Assembly: GCA_029216955.1 (NCBI GenBank)
Contig: JANAVB010016199.1
Location: 10,710,595-10,774,594 of the forward strand
Reading direction: 5' to 3'
DNA from: Iris pallida
Lineage: Eukaryota > Streptophyta > Magnoliopsida > Asparagales > Iridaceae
Length of the DNA: 64,000 nucleotides
The notes beneath the pieces are model-generated. The model worked only from the letters and a program-made list of their open reading frames with translations. It was not told where the DNA came from and made no database searches. Both the position numbers and the translations under genes were made by a program. Below, in pieces: positions 10,844 through 22,081 of this stretch. Numbering within the stretch: the first letter of the stretch is position 1; every line of letters starts with the position of its first letter.

Positions 10844-12559
10844 TGTAACACCCACTTTTCTAAAATGAGGGTAATTTTGAACTTTTGCAAAAGTTTATTA
10901 TTTAATAATAGGATTTATGATTTATAGGGATTTTTAATTAATTTAATACTATTTAAAATTGGTGAATTATAATTTTAACGTGTTAGCTAGTGAACCCTAG
11001 AACTGTTGAGCCTAGAGACTAACCATGACCATGGGGACCTAACCATGTGATTAGAATGATTATTTACAACTTTTTAGGCTAAGGGTATTTTGGTCATTTT
11101 GTGATTTTTGAATAATTTAGGATTTTGATTAATTGATGAATTTTAGATTATTTTAATAATATTTAAATTGATATATTGTAATTTTGGTTATTTTTTATAT
11201 TTTAATATTTTTGGAATTTTTATATTTTAATATTGATTTTATGGGATTTGTTTAATCGGGTTTGAGTTTCGTTTCATTCAGACTTGTGTTAGTGACCCGG
11301 ATAGCTTAGAATCTAGAAGGAACCCCAAGATTAGTTAGTCATGCCCCACAAACCCTACTAATTAAGTTAGTAAGTTTCGACCAATCTCACTTGTTAGATT
11401 GGTTAAGTTATAGGTTTAAATTTAACCCTTTTGATCCCAAACTTGAACCTAACTTAAAATTAACCAAGAGGACTAGTTGAGGCCATATTGGGCTTTCCCC
11501 CAAGGCCCAAATAGGGTTTAATGGCAGCCACTATAGGTAGGTTAGCCTCCCTTCCTTTCATTTTATTCTATCTTGCCTCTTTTCCTTCACAAAGTATTCT
11601 TCCCCAAATTAGAGAGCTTCCCTCTTTGATTTAATCTCCAAATCCTTACATCCCTCCACCAAAACTTTCATCCAACCATCTCATACTACCAAGGGAGGGT
11701 GCTAGCAAAGATTTGGAGCAAAGTGCAAGGAGGAGTGTCCTTTTTGGAAGATCTTCGTGTCGGAGCCGTGTCCTTGGGAGTGTAATTGGGATTCCACTTC
11801 CAATAGGTAAAACCAACCCTCTAAATTGATTTTCTATGCATATTAGTTAGTTTTGAATCCATAGGATCCACCCCCATGCATGTACCCCATTTAGATTCAA
11901 ATTTGAGGCCATTTGGAGCTCTCTTGAGGATTTTAGATATGTGTCTTGTGTCCTACTTGATAGATCCCAAATTAGGACACCCCATGTGTATATGTGTATA
12001 CTAATAGTTTAAATAGATATTTAAATTCAGTTTTAGAATGGTTAGAGAGTGGATTGATCTTAGATAGGATGGTTACAATGAGTTTCATTTGGATACCTAT
12101 GTTGGTATCCAAGTATCTTGGCCTACATGTGTTTGTTTTGTCCAAAACAACTCAAATTTGTCATAATATTCATCCATGTTTTTATTAACCAAAACAACTT
12201 AGAAAAGTCATAACTTTTAGCTTAGAACTCCAATTAATCTCCTTTTTTTTAAAAGAACCGTATCGAAGTTAGATTTCCAAATATATATATATATTAATAG
12301 GTAAAATATATTCTAGAACTTTTTGTAGAACTGTTTGAGTGTCAGATGTCTAAAAAAATGAATGCGTTTCGGTGTTTTTGCGATTCCGGAAGCTTCCGGA
12401 CACGAAAATACGATCCGTTTAAAGTTTTGGAAAGCTAACACAAAGGGCTACGACATACTTTAATCCTAGAATTTAGTGAAAGCCCAATTGGTACAGTATT
12501 GGTTTTAAGTAGAATAGTGACTATACGACATAGGTATTTTGTGTAACCTATGAGCCTAT

Positions 12560-13490
12560 GTAGTATGGATATTAAATGAATATAGAGTATGTAATACATG
12601 ATATGTCAGATGAATGAAATGATATATATATGATATGTATCCTCTTTTCATTAATGTATATATATGGTTGAATGCAAGCATGTAGGAATGTAATCAATGT
12701 AATGTATGTAAGCAATGTATAAATGCATGAATGAAAGAATGATATACAATGTATGCATGAAAGTATATGATGAATGCTAGATACGAATGCAAGGTATACA
12801 TGTAATGATAGATATGAATGCATAATGTATACATAATGTAATGCAATATATAATGATGGAATGTATGATAATGTAGAATGTATGATGCAAGCATGTATAT
12901 GTCCACTATTTTTCCTTTTTCTTACATTTTTCCTTCCCTTCTCTTTCCATTTCAGTTTTTTCCCCTTTTTTCTCTTTTTATTTTTACATGTTGTATATAA
13001 TGTATATAATATATAGATGCATGTAAGTCTGTAATATGCATGAATGACAAGTATGTAATGAAAATAAGTATATGTATGCAACATAATGATATGTGAATGG
13101 ATATAATGCATGAACTGAAGTATTCATGTATATGGGATATGAATGAATGATATATATGTGTTAAGGTAATGTAGTGTATGTTTTCACATATATTTGGAGT
13201 TAAATATATGAGTTTGTATGCATATATTATATGTATACATGTATGCAGGAATGAATGTAATATAATATAGAGTATGTATATATGAATATAATGTATGCAA
13301 GTATATAATGTATTCAAATATATATGTATGCATCTATGTATGTATGTATAGGTGCATGAATGAATACAAGTATGCATATATGATATGTATGTAGACATGT
13401 ATGCAATGTATGTATGTATACATGATATGTATGTATGCATGTATGCAATGTAAGTATGTATGTATGCATTTCTATAAACTGAGTTAACCA
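12560..13490. repeat. Low-complexity ATGTATG-rich tract in L0
   Basis: This is nearly 1 kb of degenerate tandem ATG/TAT-containing words (ATGTATGTATG, GCATGTATGCA and similar), with one pyrimidine-rich break near 12905-12990. Long minus-strand reading frames through it are only Tyr/Ile/His/Thr repeats and are not credible genes. Confidence 0.8.
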
Positions 13491-13652
13491 CCTTTTACAC
13501 ACATGCATTCATACACCCTTTGACACCATGTATCCCATGTCATCCCATGTCACATACACCTACCTATCACTAAATCTTAGAATATTAACACATATCCTTT
13601 CACACACATGCCAAATACACACACACACAATCACTTACTTTTTTACCTTTCC

Positions 13653-13655
<3 letters not shown>

Positions 13656-13726
<71 letters not shown>
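13656..13726. repeat. (TA)n microsatellite
   Basis: An uninterrupted TA dinucleotide run inside L0. A similar run occurs at the matching place in the solo LTR (48766-48848) and in the E2 LTRs (36907-36966 and 44123-44152). Confidence 0.95.
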
Positions 13727-13729
<3 letters not shown>

Positions 13730-13929
13730 TATATATGTATGTGCCTATATATAGCTTTCCTATATATATCTATGTATATGAATATGTGAATGTGGATAAT
13801 ATATATACATTATATGACTAAGTTTGTGTGCCTTGTTAGCTTATGGTTTAGTTTTGTGCTTGGTTTAGCAAGTGACTTAGGCTATGAGTTAGTAGCTATC
13901 TTCGATATTTGATTTGCATAGACTTACTT

Positions 13930-14095
13930 TGTTTAGACCTAGAATTGACTAACCTAGACTAGTTGACCATTGTTGACCCAATCCTTGCTAGTTTGACCAT
14001 AGTTGACTAGAGTTGACTTAGTTTGACTTTACAGTTGACTAGAGTTGACCAAGAGTTGACTTTGACCTATATTGACTTAGACTTATGTAGATTGC
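13930..14095 (+). promoter_or_regulatory. TTGAC (W-box-like) cluster in L0
   Basis: About twelve TTGAC pentamers, mostly TTGACT or TTGACC, lie in roughly 150 bp, all on the plus strand. TTGACC/T is the core bound by WRKY transcription factors. The same cluster recurs in the solo LTR (49010-49790) and, as GTCAA, in the minus-sense E2 LTRs near 36590-36740 and 43795-43945. A regulatory role is inferred only. Confidence 0.5.
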
Positions 14096-14205
14096 ATTAT
14101 AATTTCAATTACCATATAAATTGAACTCTTTATAACCTGTGTTGCTCTAACTAGGACTCTGTGACTCCAGTTGGCCATCTTTTCATATCAGTTGTTCAGG
14201 GTAAC

Positions 14206-17073
14206 TGTAACGCCCCAGTCCCAAAAAAGGTAGGACCAAGTACGTGACCATGCCAGCTGCACATATACGAAGAATACTCCAATATATAGAATCCTCGTAT
14301 ATGCACATAAGCTGTAAATAAATAATCTCAGGCCAGAATAACATATCTAATCTCATCACAGCTCAACACAGAAGATGATGAAGTCCAAATAAATAAATAA
14401 GAGTATCAAAGATAGCCGGGTGAACATACTCACTCCAAACAGCTATAAAAAATAGTCTCACAAGATCAGAGTCCGACCTACGCAAAATAGAAAGAAAAAG
14501 AGATGTAAAATAATAATGTCTACAACTGTCTCAGATAAGAAATAGACTAGGAATCATAAGGCACTGCCTCGTCATCAATGTAAGATAGCTCCAATGCCGC
14601 TCCGTACTCCTGTGGAAACTCGTCTAAACCTGGAGAGATAACCAGGTCCTCAGGGGACATAGCAAGATACAAGAAAACACCATGCCATATAAACTGTGAT
14701 AATATAATAAGAAAAAAAGGTATGCATGCAATCGGGTTCCTGACCATTCTACTGTGAACATGCAGTTGAGATACAATCCTTCGACGCATGAACCCTGGCT
14801 GAAAATAGGATCGACATAGTTCCCATAGAGGGTACCAGGGGCCTACGTCCATAACGCTCGGGAAACGCTAGAGGGCACCATGTGAAGGGCTACGTCCATA
14901 ACGCTCTGGGAAACGTCAAAGGGCACCTGGAGCCTGCGTCTCCGGAGGAGCGCACAGGTAATCATGGAAGTGTAAAGAAGCCCATACGTCAGGTATTGTT
15001 CTCCCCACCCAGTTCCTAGTATCATCATCTCCATGACTGATATGAACCTCTAGTAACCGCCAAGTCTTCTAACATGCAATACTATTGGCAGTTACTCCTA
15101 TCCGTCGTACGCTCCATTCGTATCGATGGTCAGCCGACTACGCGAAAACGTGTCCTACATGTGACTCACATCACGTGATACAACAAGTGTCAAGGCCGTA
15201 TGAGATATACCAATACCTCAACATCAATGGGTGGTCACTAGACTAAGTCAATGCAAGAGAATAAATAAAGCAAGAAGAACGACCGATATAGTCGCTTGCA
15301 CCCAAGTGTGACTTGGACGCACAGTTAAAATATCATGAAACAAATACTGAAAAATAAAAACTGAAAATAAGAATATAATATTCACAGAGTAGGGTGGCAA
15401 GGTATCTTGCCTGGTGGTGCAAAGTGGCAAGTCCAAGAGTAGCAAGTGTCAGCACCAAAACTCACAAATCACAGATGACTCCAAATGCTGAAACAAACAT
15501 CAAAAATGATCTCGGTGAAGAAGATATACCTAGAAAATGCCTGTCCAAAAGTCAAATTCTGGAACAGGGGCAAAATCGTAATTTTGGATCAAAATGATGT
15601 CCGTCGTTGGACCCGCTTTGCACCGAAACACGTGCCAAAGTCTACGGTCTCTAAAGTCATCAAACTACATGTCTACGGTTTCAGTTTGAGGAGAGGAACT
15701 CAACGGTATGTCCAGTTTTGGATTCGGAGGAGCCGGGTACAAAATTGCCCGTTTGAGTGGGTCTCGGGCCCGCCAAAATTGGGTTCCGATTCGACCTTCT
15801 CAGAATCGAACCAAACTTGGCATGCAGGACCAAAATTTTGATTCGGACCTGTTGGCACAAGTTTTGTCTCGATTTGACAACTGTACACGAAGTTATGGGC
15901 AAGTTTGCAAAACGTCGATACGGGGGTATCTCGACGGATACGCGTTGGTTTCGTCACGCACACGTGACGAAACTGAGTTCCGTCAGTTCCCACACGTCCG
16001 CAACGTCCATACGTGCCTTTCGATGCGTATAGCACGCGACCACGTCGCCCGGTTTGTCGGGGCGTACGTCGTATCGGAGAAAATTTTATACAAATAATCA
16101 CAGATTTTTCTCCAACTTCAACATCAGTTTATTTCTTACACGTTAATCAAAACGACGATCCAGAAGATGTGTTACGATCTCGGTTAGGTTGTCTTTTACT
16201 GTTTTCAATTAGTTCCTACATTACTTTACTATACAGCACAAAAATTGGCCGACAAGTTGTCGTTTTAAAACAGTTTTATAGTAATACAGAAAATAGATTT
16301 TTCTTCAACTTCGTCTCGATTTTTCGAGGAAGTTGATGGGTTTTTTCAAAATCCATCTAGAGGATCTCGAAGAGGGTCAAGTCTACTTTCCATAAAATTT
16401 TACGGATCGAAAATCGGTGCTACGAGTAAAAAGTTACGTCATCGGGAAGTAGGGTACCTTAAGTGGGAAAAGTGCTCTGTGGGTGACGCGGGGCTGACTT
16501 CCGATGCTCCGTTCGTCGCGCACAAAGCTCCGCCGCTGGTGAAACAAATTCGTAGTTGAAGAGGGTATAATCAGCCTCAACTTTCGGTTTGGAAGTTTAG
16601 GGTTTTGAGGTCTGTGGATGAAGTTATATTTATAGCAAGTTGGGGGAAAAACCTAGTATTACTAGGATTCATAATACACCAACACATGAACCCACGGGTT
16701 GGGTTCAATTTGCTCCGCTGCTTCAGCAGCATTGAGCGTAGGGGGGGGGCGCCCACCTAAGTGGGGGCGTTGACTTCTTTTTTTTCTTTTTTTTTACTAA
16801 TTATAACTAATACTTATATCATTTAAGCTACTAAAAAAATATCTAAAAATCATAATAAATTCCTAAAAATTTACAAATAGTACCCAAAAATCCTAGAATT
16901 TATATTATTCCTAATTTAATAAGAATACTAGCAAGCACACATATAATAATGTATATACACACATACTTTAATTTTACCAACAACTTAATAGTAAATAAAT
17001 CCATAATTACTGAAATACATAACAAAATTAATTTAATTTAAAAAAAATCAATTATAAATTATGGGGGTTTACA
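14206..17073 (-). mobile_element. E1 3' LTR
   Basis: 2868 bp, matching the 22082-24933 copy over its whole length. One difference is a roughly 40-bp stretch near 15750-15790 that is missing from the other copy around 23630. A TATA-like TATAAATA lies at 16627-16634 on the minus strand. A cytosine/guanine run near 16740 (GGGGGGGGG) is longer in the other copy. Confidence 0.93.
14547..14852 (-). other. LTR-encoded ORF of 101 aa (E1)
   Basis: An open frame near the 3' end of the LTR, kept in both E1 LTRs (the partner is 22424-22729) with only a few changes. It has a hydrophobic middle (ACIPFFLIILSQFIWHGVFLYLA) and an acidic C-terminus with LDEFPQEYGAALELSYIDDE. The YGAAL with flanking acidic residues resembles the acidic ORF of the unrelated-looking E2 LTR (42888-43058). 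Since both LTRs are copied from one at transposition, conservation between them does not prove function. I do not recognise the family. Confidence 0.35.
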
Positions 17074-17126
17074 TCCTACCCAACTTAAAAAAAATTTGTC
17101 CTCGAAATTAAAATAAGGTCGGGGGA
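17074..17126 (-). other. E1 polypurine tract region
   Basis: On the minus strand TTTCGAGGACAAATTTTTTTT then AAGTTGGGTAGGA directly precedes the LTR start. This TTTCGAGGACGAA-like block before a purine-rich run is the usual end of the internal region in chromovirus Gypsy elements. Similar blocks precede the 3' LTRs of E2 (40440 on) and E3 (31952 on). Confidence 0.7.
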
Positions 17127-18355
17127 TTAAATGCAATGCATGAAAGTATAATTGCAAGACATACCTTCGCCTTCGAACAACTGCGGGTAGCGATTTCGGA
17201 TGTCGTCCTCGCGCTCCCAAGTAGACTCCCCTGGCGAGTGATGCTTCCATGCCACGCGAACCAATGGAATAGATTGATTCTGTAACACCTTCACTCGACG
17301 ATCGAGGATACCTACTGGTTGCTCTTCGTACGACAAACTCGGTCCAACTGTGATCTCGGAGTGATCAAGCACATGATTGCTGTCCGCCACGTACCTCCTC
17401 AGTTGAGATACATGGAATACGTCATGTACTCCCTCTAGTGATGGTGGCAATGCCAATCTGTAGGCAACCTCTCCAACACGTTCCAAGACATCAAAAGGGC
17501 CGATGTACCTTGGACTCAACTTGCCACGTCCTCCGAATCGAATCGTGCCTCTAGTGGGGATATCTTCAAGAACACATGGTCACCCTCTTTGAACTCCAAG
17601 GGTCGACGACGATTATCTGCCCACTGCTTCTGACGATCCTACGCTGCTCGCAGGTGGCCTTGAATTTTCTTCACTGTCTCTACTGTGCTCAAGACCAACT
17701 CGGGACCTAATAGCTGTCGCTCTCCTATGTCGCTCCAACAAACAGGAGACCGACACTTCCTACCATACAACGCTTCAAACGGAGCCATCTGAATGCTTGC
17801 TTGATAGCTATTGTTGTAGGAAAACTCAAAAAGATGAAGATGGTCCTCCCACGAACCGCCAAAATCAAGCATACACACTCTCAACATATCCTCTAGCGTC
17901 TGAATGGTACGCTCCGACTGGCGGTCTGTCTGCGGATGATACGATGTGCTAAACTTCAATCGGGTGCCCAAACTCTCTTGTATGCTCCTCCAAAAGTGCG
18001 AGGTGAATCTCGAGTCACGATCCGACACAATACTAACAGGCACACCGTGTAATCTCACAATCTGCTCCATATTCATCTCCGCCAATACCTCTATCGATTG
18101 GCCCACTCTAAAAGGCAACAAATGTGCTGACTTCGTAAGTCTATCAACAATTACCTACACTGCGTCACGTCCTCTAGGACTCCGAGGAAAACCCGTGACA
18201 AAATCCATAGTAATGTGCTCCCACTTCTACTCGGGAATGGGTAGCGGCTGCAATAATCCGACCGTCCTCTGGTGCTCTGCCTTAACTTGTTGACATACCA
18301 AGCACTTGGCAACAAAATGAGCTATCTCCCGCTTCATTTCGTGCCACCAATAATA
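17127..18355 (-). pseudogene. E1 integrase with chromovirus-type C-terminus
   Basis: Following the stop at 18356-18358 the frame gives the zinc-binding HHCC region (YYWWHEMKREI, CLVCQQVK). The integrase core then shows [36 protein letters not shown] and the [10 protein letters not shown] motif. Stops interrupt it at 18227 and 18155 (both consistent with Trp TGG to TAG) and at 17639 (consistent with Gln CAG to TAG). A one-base frameshift near 17545-17560 leads into the C-terminal part: [29 protein letters not shown] and the chromodomain-like end [17 protein letters not shown], closing at 17127. Confidence 0.92.
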
Positions 18356-19840
18356 CTATCGTAAGTCGCGATACATCTTGGTTCCTCCGGGATGAATGGA
18401 GTAAGTCGAACTGTGAGCCTCTGCCATCAGCTCCTGCCGTAGCTCTCCATTGGGAACATAAATGCGATCACCACACCGTAATATCCCATCGGTGTGGATC
18501 CTCAATCCTGTCTGCTCTCCTGCTTCAGTCCTCTCTTTCAGCCGTCGAATTCTAGCATCATTGGGCAATGTTGCCTTGATGCGCTCTACCAATGATGATT
18601 GCACTTGAAGGTTGGTTAATACGCCGTCTGCTCCCGACAATACTACCTCAATACCAAGCTGCTCCAAGTCTCTAATCAACTCCCTCTGCATAGTCAAAAA
18701 GTGTGCCATGGGCTTACGGCTTAATGCGTCTGCTACGACATTAGCCTTGCCCGGATGATAATGAAGCTCGATCTCATAATCCTTCATCAACTCCAACCAA
18801 CGTCGCTGTCGCATATTCAACTCCTTTTGTGTGAACACGTACTTGAGGCTCTTATGACCAGTGTAGATATCAACCTTCTCGCCGTACAAGTAGTGTCTCC
18901 ATAGCTTCAAAGCAAAGATAACCGTTGCGAGCTCTAGATCATGGGTCGGATAATTCTTCTCATGCACCCTCAACTGTCGTGATGCATAAGCTGCTACACG
19001 ACCATGCTGCATCAATACACATCATAATCCCTTCCCGGATGCGTCGCTGTAGATCACAAATCCTCCTGGGCCCGATGGTAGTGTCAAGATCGGTGCTGTG
19101 GTCAATCGCTTCTTCAACTCGTCAAAAGCGGCTTGACACTCGTCTGTCCATATAAACTCCTGATCCTTGCAAGTCAATCGAGTCATAGGTCCCGCTATTT
19201 GAGAGAAATCTTCCACGAACCGTCGGTAGTAACCCGCAAGTCCGAGGAAACTTCTCACCTCAGAAGCTGATGTGGGAGCGGGCCATGATTTGACTGCTGT
19301 GATCTTCTCTGGGTCCACCGATATACTATTGCCCGTAACAATATGACCAAGGAATGATACCTCCTTGAGAAAGAAATCACACTTGCTAAGCTTCGCAAAA
19401 AGTCGCTCATTCCTCAATGTTCCCAAAACTATCCGTAGATGCTGCTCGTGCTCCTCTTGACTCTTGGAGTAAATCAAGATATCGTCTATAAAGACTACTA
19501 CAAATTTGTCCAAGTACTAGTGAAAGATCTTGTTCATTAAATTCATGAAAACTGCGGGAGCATTGGTCAAACCGAACGGCATGACCAAGAACTCGTAGTG
19601 TCCATACCTTGATCGAAAGGCCGTCTTGGCAATATCTTCCTTCCGAACCTTCAATTGGTGATAGCCCGATCGTAAGTCAATCTTGGAGAATACTTTTGCT
19701 CCACTCAGTTGATCGAATAAATCGTCTATACGCGGCAAGGGATACTTGTTCTTCACCGTCACCGCATTCAATGCTCTATAGTCAATGCACATGCGCATTG
19801 TCCCATCTTTCTTAGGCACAAAAAGAACGGGTGCTCCCTA
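18356..19840 (-). pseudogene. E1 reverse transcriptase core and RNase H
   Basis: The reverse transcriptase reads [57 protein letters not shown] and then the catalytic FIDDILIYS (19468-19496), followed by SFLGHIV and [12 protein letters not shown]. RNase H follows with [20 protein letters not shown], the [13 protein letters not shown] motif and [15 protein letters not shown]. Stops lie at 19838-19840 (where relatives have Trp in SPWGAP), 19517-19519 (Gln in relatives) and 19022-19024. Otherwise the reading frame is kept, so the element is fairly young. Confidence 0.93.
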
Positions 19841-21871
19841 TGGTGACGCACTAGCACGAATAAATCCCTTCTCTAATAAGTCATCAATCTGCGTCTTCAT
19901 CTCTACCAACTCCTTTGGTGCCAGACGATATACTCGCGATGAAATAGGCTCGGCTCCGGGAATAAGCTCAATAGAAAACTCAATATCTCGGTCAGGTGGT
20001 AGTCCTGGCAACTCTTCGGGGAACACATCCTCGAACTCGGTGATAATAGGGTGCTGTGGGGTGTCATGCATAATCATATGAGTCCCCGATGTGGGTGCAT
20101 CACAACTCTCTCCGTCTTCTTTGGTGAACTCAAACTCTGCCGTATTCAGTGGTCTAAAGATAATACTGCTCCTATGGCAGTCTGTGAGAGCGAAATACTG
20201 GCTCAACCAGTCCATTCCAAGAACCACATCAAATGTCGGCATAGGGAATACAAGAAGTCGTGCCATCATCTCTCTGCCATTTATCACTACAGTACAAAGT
20301 CTACAAACACCACTAACAGGTACAACTCCTCCTCCAGTGAGGATTTTAACATTCTTAGCTAAGGGTGTGATGGGAATGCTGTATCGAGTGGCAAAACTAG
20401 TGGCTATGAATGATTGAGTGGATCCAGTATCAAATAATGTAATAGCAGGAAAAGATGCAACTAGAACCATACCTGCTATAACTTCCGCCTCTGTCTCTAT
20501 ATCCTCGGCAACAAGTGAGAATGCCTGCCCATAGTTCTGTCCCGGGCCCAGAGCTCTGGCTTTGTTGTACTGTGTGTCTTGGGGAGGCAATGGTGGACGA
20601 GGTGCTCCTGCTATAGGCCGTGGTGCTGGGAGAGCTGGGGCTGTGGGCCTCAGATTTTGTCGAGCTTGTACTATTGCATGTTGCTCCGGACAATCCTTGA
20701 GCATGTGCTGATTAGATCCACATCTCAAGCATAATCCAAGGCGAGTCCTGCAGTCGTTCTGGATATGTCCTTGTTTACCGCAGTAATGGCAAACAGGCTT
20801 CTGATAAGGTGAGGGCCTCTGCTGGAACTGTCCTGTGGTCCTCCTGATAGGTCCACTCTGAGTGGTTCGAGCTGGTATAACTGCTGGGGTATGGCGCCTC
20901 GATGTCTGCTGCTGTTCCTTGCGAAGAATCTCCTGAGCACGAGCATCTTCCAAGACAGCTGAATGGGAGACTCGAGACTGAGTAGTCGTATAAGACTTGA
21001 GCTCTGGTGCAAGCCCCTGGTGAAATCTCTTTGCCTTCTCTAACTCGGTCGGAATCAATCCCGCACCAAATCGACTCAGGCGGTTGAACTCTGAGTCATA
21101 CTCATCAACTGTCATATTCCCTTGCTTCAGATGAAGGAACTGGTCATAGAGACCATCTCGAACATGTATAGGGAAGAATCTCTCATAAAATGCATCATAA
21201 AACTGCTTCCAAGTGATCCCAGTGCCTAATCGTCTCTCTTCCGCCTTCCACCAGTGGTGAGCATTGTCTTCTAACAGTAAGTCCACTGCTGTCATCCAAT
21301 CTCGAGCTGGCAACTGGGATGCCTTCAGTAGCTTCTCAGTACTAATAAGCCACTGTGACACCTCTAGTGGCTTCTCCGTCCCTTTAAAGGCCTTGGGGTT
21401 CATATCTGTGAAATTCTTGATAGAGCCTTCATAGGGATGCAGAGCCGGTGCCGGTGATGGTGCTGGAGGTGGTGGTGGAGGTCTAGCCATAGCTGCCATC
21501 ATCGTTTGTCTCATCAGCTCAGTCTGCTGCCACTGAGCCTGCATCATGGCATACATAAACTGAGTAGTAGCGCTCCCATCAGTCGGTGGTGGTGGCATCT
21601 GAGGTCCCGACTGTGGGGGAAACTGCTGAGGGAATGGTGGTAGAGGAGGCAGTGGTACATTCCCTCCCGGTGGCATGGTAGTAGTCTGTCCAGCCTGGCC
21701 GCCTGGGGGTGCTGCGACCTCTGGGTACTCCGTCGTCGGCGTCGTAGTAGGCTGCGACAGTCCTGGCTGGTAAGGTATCGCTGGAGTCATGGGAGGATTC
21801 TGTCCCTCCGGAGTAATCTTTTCACCAGATGTGAGGGCCAAGGCAGAAGTGCGTCCGCTTCGTAGATTCAT
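19841..21871 (-). pseudogene. E1 gag, protease and start of reverse transcriptase
   Basis: From the ATG at 21869-21871 the protein runs about 677 codons. A Pro/Gln-rich N-terminus comes first. The retrotransposon gag domain follows with [30 protein letters not shown] and [10 protein letters not shown]. Two CCHC zinc knuckles come next, [14 protein letters not shown] at 20750-20791 and [14 protein letters not shown] at 20690-20731. The aspartic protease follows with [10 protein letters not shown] (about 20418-20435) and [11 protein letters not shown], then the segment [15 protein letters not shown] that leads into reverse transcriptase. The frame ends at the TAG at 19838. The long open stretch contrasts with the other elements here. 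Confidence 0.93.
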
Positions 21872-22081
21872 ACTGTAGGCACGAGGAAGATAAGTTGATA
21901 TTAAGAAGGATTAGATATGAAGTAAATCGAATAATCAAGGAAGTTTCAAAAAAAGATTGGAAGTCAAGGAATAGTAGTAGTTCTGGATGAGATTTTCCTA
22001 TTCCTATAGGCAGGCTTTGTTGGGCACAGTCATGTAACCCAACAATATTAAAGTCGACCTGCATGGGCCACCACAAAAATA
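21872..22081 (-). other. E1 leader between gag and 5' LTR
   Basis: The untranslated leader is here. Ten bases from the LTR end lies a 16-nt block (plus-strand GACCTGCATGGGCCAC at 22056-22071) that is also found at the same place in E2 (42486-42501) and E3 (57217-57232). It occupies the position expected for the tRNA primer binding site but is not the common initiator-Met complement. Confidence 0.6.

Larger units (their letters stand above)
10844..14205 (+). mobile_element. L0 LTR, left part (family A, plus sense)
   Basis: The sequence starts TGTAACACCCACTTTTCT, closely like the solo LTR start at 46199 and the reverse complement of the E2 LTR ends. Its right part resumes at 24934 after the E1 insertion and is the same family as E2's LTRs: the GGCGAGTA-TATTCTCTGA block and the CCCCTTxGGGxGCAT block are shared. 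It interrupts LINE ORF2. Whether L0 is a solo LTR or part of a full element cannot be told, since its right end is beyond the window. No protein-coding gene is recognised in it. Confidence 0.8.

Noticed and set aside
12572..13508. Long minus-strand ORFs rich in Tyr, Ile, His and Thr
   Set aside because: They are translations of a degenerate ATGTATG tandem tract; overlapping frames all look alike and none has a domain.
15485..16101. Overlapping ORFs on both strands within the E1 LTRs (also 23392-23952)
   Set aside because: GC-rich LTR sequence with several overlapping frames, no domain, and changes between the two LTRs that alter the frames.
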